Source of the DNA: Anarhynchus alexandrinus
Taxonomy: Eukaryota; Chordata; Aves; Charadriiformes; Charadriidae
Length of the DNA: 64,000 bases
Direction: 5' to 3'
Assembly: GCA_008711295.1 (NCBI GenBank)
Contig: VUYV01000041.1
Coordinates: 1,590,288-1,654,287, forward strand
The notes below the pieces were generated by a model. The model was not told the origin of the DNA. It saw only the letters and a list, made by a program, of their open reading frames with translations, and did no database searches. Both the position numbers and the translations under genes were made by a program. This document shows positions 1 to 10,520 of this stretch, piece by piece. The stretch's first letter is position 1. Each line of letters opens with the position of its first letter.

Positions 1-12
1 TTCTCTCTCTTC

Positions 13-110
13 AGGGTAGGTTAACGGTTGGACTTGATGATCTTAAAGGTCCCTTCCAACCTCACTAATTCTATGATTCTATGATTCTATGATTCTATGA
101 TGATTCTATG
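13..110 (+). mobile_element. CR1 LINE, 3' terminal fragment
   Basis: The segment reads GGTTGGACTTGATGATCTTA, then AGGTCCCTTCCAACCTCA, and ends in several ATTCTATG units. This is the standard CR1 3' end on the forward strand. CR1 ends in short tandem octamers rather than a poly-A tail, and here the octamer is expanded (about four units plus an interrupted one at 71-110). No coding part is present. The copy may continue beyond the left edge of the window, so its 5' truncation point is unknown. The identity is secure; the subfamily is not determined. Confidence 0.93.
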
Positions 111-3100
111 TGTGTAAATGTAAGTAAGCAGCAGTATGCTGTGCATTAAAGGTGATAGAGATCCCTAGTCTGAAATTCTGGCTCCACAGAAGTCAGCGAG
201 AACTTTGCTGCCAGTTTTGGTGGAACCAGACAGTCACCCTGCAGTCTGAAGTCCTTTAGTCCAGACTAAGAGTGGGTGAAGCGCTGGGGTCTGAGGGCTT
301 CTCCACACTGGACAGACTCAAGAATGCTCGGTGTGAAAAGTTAATTTATTCTCCAAAATTAGTCAGATTCTAATGAATCTGCTCAGATAACTAAACATGA
401 TGTTTATTAGTATTAATCGTGACCTTTTTTTTTTTTTCCTTGATACATGTTTTTCCATTGCAGGTCTTGTCATATTTAAATAGGAATAGACAAATCTCCA
501 AAGGTTTGGAGGGTGATTTGGCCAGGTGTTCAGAAGGTCTGTGGCTAATTCTAATTCTCTTCTCTGGACCTCTTCAGTTAAGACATCAGTCTACAGATCT
601 CCTGAGTACAAGGTCTTTCATAGCATGCCTAGTAATTCCAATTCCAATCAGGTTAGAAATAAGAACCTTTTTTTTTTTTTCCCCAGGTACTTTAGGATTT
701 TTGTGCACATCAAATAAATGGATATTAAACATTCTTCAAGGAGAATGGCATGTGGAAAGGCTTCACCTAGATTTTTTGCTAAAGAATCAGGCTTCTCCTT
801 TTTTATCCATCCATACACATCTGTCCTGAATTTTCATTGCTGGATTAAAGACATTAAAGAAATCCAAACAGAGTGATATCTTAACTTATTATTTTCCACC
901 TGTTGATAATCCTTGGCATTTAAAATGTCACTATTTTATTTTTGAGACAGAGCTTTCTCAGGAAACCCTCTATGTGGTGTTTATCATGCAATACATATCA
1001 TGTTCCTCAACAAACTCCAGGAATCAAGCCAGCAGATTAGCTCCAGGAGAACAGACAAATCTCAAAGGTACCTTTACAGCTATATTGCAGGTCAGAAGAT
1101 CAATGCAAATGGGACCTATTTTGTTGCTCACAAATTGCTGAATTGTAGGAAATGTCTACATTAATATCCTAAACAAATATATTCTTCCTGTTATTCTTGA
1201 TCATATCTTATTTGTATTGCCTTTTAAAAATCTAGATAATTCAGCGTTAAACTGAAATGGTTTTAACAAATCAGGCCCTGGGGTACTGTAGGCTTGGTTT
1301 TCAGGTGGTCAGGGCTTTAATTCACTTTTGTTCTCTGATTTCATAATTTTTTCTGCACCCATCAGAATTGCTACCTGCCCCTTTCACACATATTAAAGCT
1401 TAGGAAAACTAAATATTTTTCATTATATTTTTATCCTAATTTAAGACATTTGTAATGCTTGATAGTCAGGTTTTTTGATGATGAACTAGTCTGGGGACTA
1501 ATGCATGATGTAGGCTGAAGAATCTTTATGCAAAAGTAAGCCCATTTTGAGTTTCCTTTCTGAGAGCGTACCAGAAGCAATGATAGATGGTACACAGCCT
1601 GGGTGTCATGTACCTTCCTCCTCTTCATGAATATGCTCTTTTTTTCTTCAGAAAACTCTGACCAACCTTGCTCCATCTGATTGTAGATGTTTTTTAGAAG
1701 CTTTACATCATTAACATGCACCGATAGGAGTTGTGAAAAGGAGTTTCATTTCTGTCCAGTTCCCCAGATTGTTGGCAGTAGTGCTAAAATACACGCAAAG
1801 GCCATCTGGCCCATGGAAGATAGTTTCCATACAAACAGATTTAAGCCAAAAGATTTATGTATACAAAGATAAGTAAGAAGACTGTTGAGACTGAAGGAGA
1901 AGGCTCTTCTTGGTAAAATACTGACTACTGGAGGTTTTATTGTGACAGCAGAACTGCGTTTACCCGTATGCCCTTTGGGAACACAGGCTGGTTATAGTCT
2001 TAATTCATTCCCCTCAAGGGGAAAGAGGAGAGATTTTGGGATGGGCATCTTCCTTGTCAGGCAGGAACTAAAGAATGATGATGGGAGAGGGTGAACAGAG
2101 CCTCCCACTTGCCCTCTTGCAGCAAAGATCGGAATGATGTTCAAACCCTGAGGGCAGCACTGCTGAGGCAGCTGACCCTGCATCCAGAAGTGAGAGACAA
2201 GAACTGGCCTTTTGGCTGATGGGCAGCTGCCTCCAAAATGGGTATGGGAAAGCTCTGTTGCAGAATCTTTGCTGGATTCACTAGCCCTCAGCCTCTCGCC
2301 CTCCTCGCTTTGCCCAAGAAACCCTCTTGGGCTCCCAGCAGTGATTATTTAAAAAGTTAGTAACCTCACCTGTTATGGTAATTATGAAAAATAGATAAAT
2401 GGTAGATGTTTAGCCTAGACCATGCTACCAGATCCCCCAAAGTGGAGGTAACCATTTCCTTAGCCACTTGGTGGAAAAGTTTATTACATCTTGTTCAGGT
2501 GGTAAGTTTGGAATGGCTCTTGGTCTCCTGATTGAATGACTTTCAAGACCATAGGATTTCTCATTTGCCTCAGGAATGAGTCTTTGAAGACGGGTTTGGA
2601 GCGCTGTGCTTTGCAGACCTAATGGTAGTAGAAAAAACTGGAAAACAGTGTAATAAAGTGAATGAACAACAAAGTAAATGACAGTCAAATACGTGAAATA
2701 AATCTCTGAAGAGAAATGATCTCTCAGCAGAAAACCAGATTTAATGGAGAAAAGAAATTTATCGGGAACTTAAACAGAATCTGGAGGAAGGAAGGTTAAA
2801 GTGAACTAATCAATAAACATTTAGAAAGATGCCATTTCCCCAATTCTCCTAACACTCACAAAGTCCTAATCCCAGTTTCTTAAGCTGTATAGCACAGCTG
2901 AGGTTGCAGGACAAGATAGTATATCTGGTCTTGTGCTGGCAGACTTAAACAAAGTTCCCTATATTTTCTTCATCCCTGAGACCTACAGGTAGGCTAAGCT
3001 TATTTACCAGAGCTGAAGTTCTGACAGAATAGCCCCAAAGGCTATAAAACAAGCTCGGACTTAGCATTGTTATTCAGAAAACTGCCTTTAATAATTCAGG

Positions 3101-6100
3101 ACGCAGATGATTTCAGCTAGAGATATGTTTTAAATAGCTTTCCTGATTTTACTTTTAGACTAATGGATAGGACCATATCACAAAATTGTAATAAATTAAC
3201 TCTGCGTTACAGGAAGCACTGTTAATAAGTTGCTTCTAGTGACAATGTTATTGCTCCTTATATGTAAGAACATACTGCAGGTGTCACAGGTAATTTCTGA
3301 AAAAAAATTTCAGAATATTTACTGATAAACCTGATAGGATTATTGTTTTGGATGGGAAAAAATCAGGAATAGTCTATCTTCTGAATCTTATATGACTGAT
3401 CATAAAGTGGTTAACAGAAATTCTTCATCACTGCAGAAATATTTACAGCGAGGTGCAGTTTTATCAGCACAAGAATAAGTAAAATCCATTTTAAACTAGG
3501 CTAACATACAGCACTGTGTATGTGAATATTCCTGCTTCGGAAACTTTTGCAGTATGATTACTCTCCTGTTACACAATCTGGAACATAAATTGACAGCATT
3601 AGGAGGAGCTTTTCATTCATTGGCATAATGGTTCAGCGTGTTATGGAAATAACTTAGATTCATTTATATTCAAGGGCTTTGGAAGGACTTTTATGCAGAA
3701 TGGTGCTCAAATGCAAATTTCCAACATATCCAAATTCACTTGACATATTTTTCTCTTAAAATGAATTATCAAACACTAGGATAATATTATGGGGAAAAAT
3801 GCATGTTTTAACCAGCAGCAGTCATCTTATTGTGGAATGATATTCACATACGTCCTATTACCGTGAAAATGTCAGATATTTTCTGTATTTATTTTGCATA
3901 TACCCAAGAATATGTGTGTGTTTTGTTGTACATTCATTATTTAAAGCTTTAGTCCTGCAGCAGGGCAGTAACAAACAGCTCCACACTTAAGTCTGAGAGT
4001 AGCCTGTTAACTGCCAACTTCTGAAAGTGATCTGAAATCCAAATGCTTATATGGACCATCCTGAGAGCCGCTGCATCTCATCAAGATGGGGGGCAGAATT
4101 CAGCATCCAAAGCAGAACTCATAAGAGGTTGCTTTGCTGGAAGATGAGTAGGTACTAATTAACATGTCTTCTGAATTTTCTTTATTATTGCCATTATCTG
4201 ATGCCCAGATAGTGTGGGTGATCAGCTACAAAATCACTGGGATCAACAGATCCAGACTGTTGTCAGATGTAAAAATAAAGCGTAACATTGATTCCCTGTT
4301 CGACCCCTATGCTTTGCCTCCATCAGGAAGCAGTGGAGCCCAGGAGTCCCAGCTCTCCATCTCTGTTGATACAGAGCCATGCTTTCATCCATTCAGAAAT
4401 CTTAGGAGTCATTAACTGCTGAAATCCTCTCAGCTCTTCCAAGTCAGACACCACAGAAAACAACAGCTGAATAAATAAAACTGCCTGTAGAGAAGGCCAG
4501 GACCTTCAGTTGCTTCACTGGGAAGCTTTCAAGAGTATCGACACCTGCACCAAATGAAGATATCTTCTTCTCATAATAACAAGCTTCTGGTCACCCAGAA
4601 TGTTAGAAACTAAAACCATCATAGGATACAGAACAATTTAATGGTAGGCTGGAGGACTTACTACACCGCCAACTGTGGTGGTTCATCCATCATGGCCTTA
4701 AATCCACAGTCTGGATTATCCAAATTGGTCTCTTTGCTCATTTCTCTTGGAGATTTCTGTGGGGTGACTAGATATCATTGCTTGTGTACATTCACAGAAG
4801 ACTCCAGTATTTCCGTGAAGCTAATTAAAGGCAAATGGAGCTCTATTTAAAGAAATGAAAAATGTAAATGTGAAGTCAGGGACCTGCTTCAGTCAAGTGA
4901 CCACAGAGAAGAGGGGAGGGAAACATAATAAAGTTCTGAAAACCCCACTGCGGAAGAGCTGACTTACGGCCAGGACAGGGAAAATGAATGAATTCTGAAT
5001 TTCTTTTTCCTGCATGCTGAAATATTTTCAATGTGAGTCTAAAATAAATCTTTAAACTAAACTTTAAAATACCACTGAATAGTTCAAGGAAGTTTCTGTG
5101 AATATAATAGAGCATATTGAGGATCCAAAGCGTCAAATTCAATCCGAGAGTCTGCTGCCACCACTGTAGCTCAAACAGTAATGTCCCTCAGGCATTAGCT
5201 GTGTCTTGGTCAGACCCTATCCATAGAGTACCAGCTACTAAAAGCCAATATATAGACGGCCAAGGAAACAGACATGGGTATCACTTTGAAGAATTGCCTT
5301 TTTGAGGGTAGAATAGCCTACCCAGGAACCTCCAAAACACCATTTTCTGGGGATCTCAGGACTGAGTTCCTAGGAAGCCAAATAGACCCTGTTTACCCCA
5401 GCAGCACAGAAGCTGTGTGTAGAGACACCGAGTTGTCATCTGCCATGTTTATTCTCGCTCAGGCTAAATGTCACTCACCCTTTGGGATCTGCCAACTGGA
5501 AGATTTAATTGCCATAGGTTTGATGTGCCTCTGCTGAGGAGGCAGCCTTTCTGCTCTCTTCTGTGCAGGGAGCAGCAGAGGTGGCAAGGAGGGGAGGAAA
5601 GGAAAGCCCTTTTCTTCCAAAAGGGGGCTGGTGGACTGGATCCCATGGTCTTCCCAAAGGTCTGTCCCACCATCTTTCCCTTCTCATGATTAGTCCCTGA
5701 TCCCTCTTTACACGGCTGCCTTGAGGCTCCCTACAAGCTCCCCCACCACCTGCTTATGCAGGATGTAAGGCATTACACACTTTCCACAGTTTCTCGGGGG
5801 ACCCCTCTAACCTCAAGTGGTTTATAGCTGAATGTATATTTGCAAATTGATAATTTTGCATCCTGTTGCAAGAAGCTGCTTAGCCCTGGGCAGTGCTGTA
5901 TTAGGAATGACATTAATTCCCCCATGGTCTCCTGAGCGGAAACTACAAAGACTGGAAGTAGAGCAGAGAGCTGGTGTCCGTGGTCTCAGAGGGAGCTGCT
6001 GACAGCCCGGAGTGGCAGAACAGGACTCAGGGTCCTGGAGCACGATGCTGCAGCTGACTGAGACGTTCCCTTTCTTCCCATGCACTGCCTAACGAAAGGA

Positions 6101-8689
6101 AAGAGTCTGACCTCTGAGACTGGAATCTCTCCTGAGGGTACAGATAGCCACACTGCACTCCCACGGCTTTACTCCCAGTGGAGTAGCCCAGTATACCATG
6201 TGTGCCATGCACAACGCTCAGCCTCAGCAGGAAAGCACAGCTATTAGTGTTGCCCTGCGCTGACGAACAGAGTGTTCGCTAGCTTTGCTGTGGGGCAACC
6301 TCCCACAACCTGCAAGCGAGGACACGGGCAACTCTTCCATGCCAGCTACAGAGCTGCTCTCCCACAGCAGCTATCGTGCCTCAGGGCTGTAGTGCTGCTT
6401 TGCCCCCAGACAAGAAAATACAGCAAGAAAGGGGAAAGGGATAGTCTAATCAGGGAAGCAACTAGGAGGGTGTGAAAGATGAAGGATACTAGGAAGGAAA
6501 ATGTAGTTCAGTCTCGGGAAGTCACCTTTGTATTGAACAGTGCTGGAGCTGGCTGGGAAGGGAAGAAATGGAATAGTTCATGCGTTAATACTATCTGGAT
6601 AGTTATTGTGCAAAAGGACTTGGAAATTCGTGTTGATGTGAGGAGGTCTGATGTAACCGTCATTGCAGAGCATTAACAGGGCAAGTCACGTGAGTGAAAT
6701 CTTTGAATCTCAGAGTGTAGTTCTTGTAGGTAGGACTGAGGGGGAGGGATGGCACCCTGCAGTACCCCCTTTAAAGTGATCAGTAGCTGGAGGAGTGTGA
6801 AAACATGCAAAAGATAAACTCCAGAAGGGACTGAGAGGAGTGAGGGGGAATGAAGAGATGATGTCTGCTACAAAACACTGAAACCAAAAAGTAGGATGAA
6901 CTACGCCTAAAGCATCTGCACTGTAGAGTGAAAATTGCATTATTATAGGGAACTTGAGTTTGGGAGAGCTCATGCAGCTGGTAGTAAAACATCATGAGTT
7001 TCAGAGATTTAAATCTTTTCTTTTTTCCTTTTTTTTTCTCTCTACAAAAGGAGATTGCACTTGACAGCTATCTATTTGGAGACTCATTCTAACGAATAAT
7101 AATAGGCTAATTCTAGGACTACAAGTTGTTGATTGCTTAGGCTTATAGGGTCTGGTTACATTCATTATGAACAAAAGGCAGTCCTAACTAGTAATATTTT
7201 TATTTGGAAGTTCACAGAACTGAACTTCTTATCATTAAGGAATATTAAAAGAATTTGACCAGAGGGTGGATAAAAGACAGAAAAAAATGCCTGAAAATCA
7301 GGAGCTGTTTGAGAAGTTTGCTAGATGGGCAAAAAGCCATGGCCTAGAGTCAAGAACAAGGACAACTTTGGCAGAAAGCTCAGGACGGTTGAGAGAGGAA
7401 GCCCCTGACGACAGGTTTCTTAAGCACAAAGGGTTATAAAGGGGCAGTGAACTGTTGCATGGAGACAACCACAGCATATGGCTTCTAGCACAGCACATGG
7501 ATGTCCTTGGATATTGGCAATTTTTCTACAGCCCATCAGGCCTTTTGGAGGGATCTGCTGCAGAAGTTCATCCTCTAGGAGGATGACCCTGGCTGAATGA
7601 CAAGGGTAACCCATGCAGCAGCAGTGTAGGGCTGGCTTAAAAAAGTTAGCAGTTTCCTTCAGCCTGACATCCAAATTCTGACACTGGGAACAGCAAGTGT
7701 CTTCTTTGGTGTCACTTGAGAAACTGTGCTTTCCCCTTTGTGAATGATGAGCCTGTGTTTGAAACAAAAACAACTGCAACAGGAGGAGGAAAGGAACATT
7801 AATTTAGGGAAAAAACCCAACAGCAGCGGCAAATCAATGGTTCAGCCGGACAAATAACATGTGAAACATCTGCCTACACAGTAACCTCCAGCAGTCTTTC
7901 GTCTCCCTCTTCTCAGCTGCCTGATTGACCAACAAATGACTGCCCTTTCACAGGCTGCTCTCCTCCCACACTTTCCTTTTTCATGCCCCACTCTCGGTCT
8001 AGCATCATTAGCTGACAAAGTCCAGCATGTGGACTTTGGCAGCCTCATCTCCAGCCCTGAGGAGAAATGGTATTGTGTTTCTGTGACAGGGCTCCTATGC
8101 CATTTGTCCCTGAATGATGATTTTCCAGGTGACTGTCACTGCAGAAGTCACCCTCTGACAGTCTGGTCCAGCCCTGCACACCAGCTGTGCTGCCTGTAGC
8201 AATGGGGATTACAATACTCTGCACAGAGGGTAATAAAGGGGGAGGCACAACAGTTCTGCAGGGCAGCGATGCCTTCTGCACCTTCACGGCCCTCATCAGC
8301 CCTGATTCTGTTTCCATCCCAGCTCCAGAGGTGGGATGAGCTGTGCAGGGCTCAATATGATCAGGTTATTAGGTTGTATGATGGGACCACACTTTCCCCA
8401 AACCATCTCCACTCTGTTTGTAAAGACTCTGTGTATTGAAAATGACCTTCTGGTCTGGAAAACATGCAAACGAGGTTATTTATTAAATCACCTTTTGGAG
8501 TCAAGTTTATGATGGCCTTATGAGGCTCTCATTGAGAAATGATCGATGTGGGACTGTGCACAGCTGGCAGTTAAAACCCCGTTCATTATCACAAACTGAA
8601 ACCAGCAACGCAAGCAAAACTACAAAGCCTAAAAAAAAAAGAAAAAAAGCCGAAACAATTTCTTTCCGTGCGGTAGAAGAAAAGCCCAG
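111..8689. other. Unique AT-rich intergenic or intronic DNA
   Basis: I see no exon, RNA gene or recognisable transposon here. Open frames are short, lie on both strands and have no family resemblance. The stretch contains poly-T runs near 424-438 and 669-681. A CNE-like piece at 3,500-3,950 is listed separately. Confidence 0.6.
3500..3950. promoter_or_regulatory. Possible conserved noncoding element
   Basis: This AT-rich stretch has no repeats and holds clusters of short homeodomain or POU-like words, for example ATGCAAAT near 3,711, CATTCATTGGC and ATGAATTATC. It lacks long homopolymers and carries no frame of interest. The texture resembles vertebrate developmental enhancers, but this is an impression from composition only, because no alignment to other species was possible. 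Confidence 0.2.
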
Positions 8690-8867
8690 AGGAGCTGAGG
8701 AACCTCGGCGGAAGCTGTGAACCCTCAGCCCTCCTTCACCTGCCCGCGAGGAAAGGGCGTTTGTAAGGAAAAAGGGAACGGGCTGGGATAGGTATGTCCC
8801 TGACATGTACGTACCGGGTGGCGGCAGCGCCGGAGCCGGGGGGGAGCGCGGCGGATCCCTTCGGGCG
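8690..8867. other. Short CpG-rich patch ending at a single N
   Basis: GC content and CpG count rise sharply against the AT-rich surroundings, with runs such as GGCGGCAGCGCCGGAGCC and GAGCGCGGCGGATCC. The patch stops at the ambiguous base at 8,868, after which a CR1 begins at once. It may be the edge of a CpG island whose remainder was lost in assembly. No convincing first exon or TATA box is visible. Confidence 0.5.
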
Positions 8868-8868
8868 N
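8868..8868. other. Single ambiguous base, probable collapsed assembly gap
   Basis: One N separates a very GC-rich stretch from a CR1 fragment. GC-rich DNA next to a high-copy repeat is a typical short-read break point, so the single N may stand for a gap of unknown size. Confidence 0.6.
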
Positions 8869-9041
8869 GAAGTTGCCCAAAGAAGCTGTAGATGCCCCAT
8901 CCCTGGGGGTGCTTAAGGCCAGGTTGGATGGGGCTTTTGAGCAACCTGGTCTAGTGGGAGGTGTCCCTGGCCATGGCAGGGGAGTTGTAACTAGATGATC
9001 TTCACGGTCCCTTCCAACCCAAACCATTCTATGATTCTATG
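8869..9041 (+). mobile_element. CR1 LINE, 3' end fragment
   Basis: The fragment begins inside the CR1 3' region (GAAGTTGCCCAAAGAAGCTG). It continues through the words AGCAACCTGGTCTAGTGGGA and GTCCCTGGCCATGGCAGGGG, then the CCCTTCCAACCCAAACCATT core, and ends in ATTCTATG. Only the last part of ORF2 and the 3' UTR remain, so it encodes nothing. It is very similar to the next copy 430 bp downstream, which suggests the same fairly young subfamily. Its apparent 5' end coincides with the N at 8,868, so the true truncation point is uncertain. Confidence 0.95.
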
Positions 9042-9461
9042 TAGTGCCACATCCCTCGCCCCTGTGAAAAACCCAGCTCCCTTCCTCATCCTGGCAGGGC
9101 AACCTAGCACATTTGTGTTTTTCTCCCTCTGAAGCTGGGGGAAGAGGCTCAGGTGGGATTTAGGGAGCAGGGTTTTTTTTTTACAGGGCTGGTTTGCAAG
9201 ATGTTTCACTTCGCATCGGCTTGCGCTTGCATCAGCATCTCTCATGTGATTACTGCCAAGTTGGACTAAAACTTCACAAACATGCTTGTTTTACTGGGAT
9301 TGCAGCTACGTCCACATTGGAGCCAGAATTTTCTCCCTCTCCCAGTTTAGGAATTGATCAGGCATTTAAGATACAGGCACTCTTCACACCTGACTCTCAG
9401 CTCTTTTGGGTGAGAACTAGTAGGTCTGGTTTGTATTAACTTCTTTATGCTCTTGAATAAA
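9042..9461. other. Unique spacer between two CR1 copies
   Basis: About 420 bp of ordinary unique sequence separates two CR1 fragments in the same orientation. It contains no gene and no other repeat that I can recognise. Confidence 0.6.
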
Positions 9462-9492
9462 GAGTCTTCTCTTCCTGGAGAAGAGAAGACTC
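9462..9492. repeat. Perfect 13-bp inverted repeat (hairpin) at a CR1 5' junction
   Basis: The left arm at 9,462-9,474 reads GAGTCTTCTCTTC. The right arm at 9,480-9,492 reads GAAGAGAAGACTC and is its exact reverse complement. The 5-nt loop is CTGGA. The right arm is ordinary CR1 sequence (the CTGGAGAAGAG...CTCCAGGG segment), whereas the left arm lies just outside the element. The left arm therefore looks like a copied-back piece of the CR1 5' end. Confidence 0.85.
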
Positions 9493-9870
9493 CAGGGAGA
9501 CCTTATAGCAGCTTTACAGTATCTGAAGGGTGCCTACAAGAAAGCTGGAGAGGGACTTTTTACAAGGGCACGTAGTGATAGGACGAGGGTTAATGGCTTC
9601 AAACTGGAAGAGGGGAGATTTAGATTAGATATTAGGAAGAAATTTTTCACTCTGAGGGTGGTAAGGCACTGGAACAGGTTGGCCAGGGAAGCTGTGGAGG
9701 TCCCATCCCTCCTGGAACACATCCCTGGAAGTGTTCAAGGCTAGGCTGGATGGGGCTTTCAGCAACCTGGTCTAGTGGGGGTGTCCCTGGCCACGGCAGG
9801 GGGGTTGGAGATAGATGATCATCAAGGTCCCTTCCAACCCAAACCATTCTGTGATTCTATGATTCTATAA
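9475..9870 (+). mobile_element. CR1 LINE, 5'-truncated copy with end of ORF2 and 3' UTR
   Basis: The copy covers the end of the CR1 ORF2 region and the 3' UTR. The recognisable order is: GAGAAGAGAAGACTCCAGGG; the TTTAGATTAGATATTAGGAA word; CACTGGAACAGGTTGGCCAG; then CAACCTGGTCTAGTGGGG, CCCTTCCAACCCAAACCATT and terminal ATTCTATG units. The copy is little diverged from what I recall as the CR1 consensus, so it is comparatively young. It is non-autonomous, with no reverse transcriptase core. It lies in the same orientation as the 8,869-9,041 copy. Confidence 0.95.
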
Positions 9871-10079
9871 TTCCCCTTATGAATAATCCTTTCTTAAAGA
9901 GGTAAAGAGGAAAATGTTCTTCTCCATATAGGGATTTTTTTGAGACTCACTAAATCCAGAATTCTGAAACCTTATGAGTGTGTACAATGATGTGAATAAG
10001 TTGTTGTTTCTTCTAGTAGAGGTGAAAAATCCAGCAAATTCCATTAGCATACATTTCTTTCAGATGTGCTTGCTCCCTT

Positions 10080-10520
10080 TTTATTTTCATTGTTTGAATA
10101 CTCGATGATATATATTAGCTAGCAAGAGTGATAGGCAAAACAAGTGACATTTTGAATGATTACAAGAGAATTCTCATCGAAAGTAATTTTGGAATTAAAA
10201 AGCATTAGAGTTGGCATTGGAAAACTCTTACTATAAAAATGTCATCTAATCAGGGAACAGAAAACTATCATCTGATATGCGCTATCAATCAATATTAACC
10301 AACACAGCTCAACAAAGAATGTTGAATGCTGCTGTAAATTTCTCTTGAACAAACTATAAATCAAGAATATATGCTTAAATTATATGACAAATAAATTCCA
10401 GCAATGAATTCCATTGAGGTGAAAAACTTCTATATTGTTTGCCAACAATTCACAAAACAAGAGCTAAAGTCGTGCAGTCACTGTGAAAAATAAACCCAGT
10501 TCTAATTTTTTGTAAATAGT
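10080..10520. promoter_or_regulatory. Possible conserved noncoding element (AT-rich)
   Basis: This is repeat-free AT-rich sequence with dense homeodomain and POU-like words, including TATCAATCAATATTAA, GTAATTTTGGAATTAAAAAG and ATGACAAATAAATT. There is no coding frame. Assignment as a regulatory element rests on texture alone. Confidence 0.2.

Noticed and set aside
8507..8944. 145-codon minus-strand frame crossing the N at 8,868
   Set aside because: It joins CR1 sequence, an ambiguous base and a CpG-rich patch, so the frame is an artefact.
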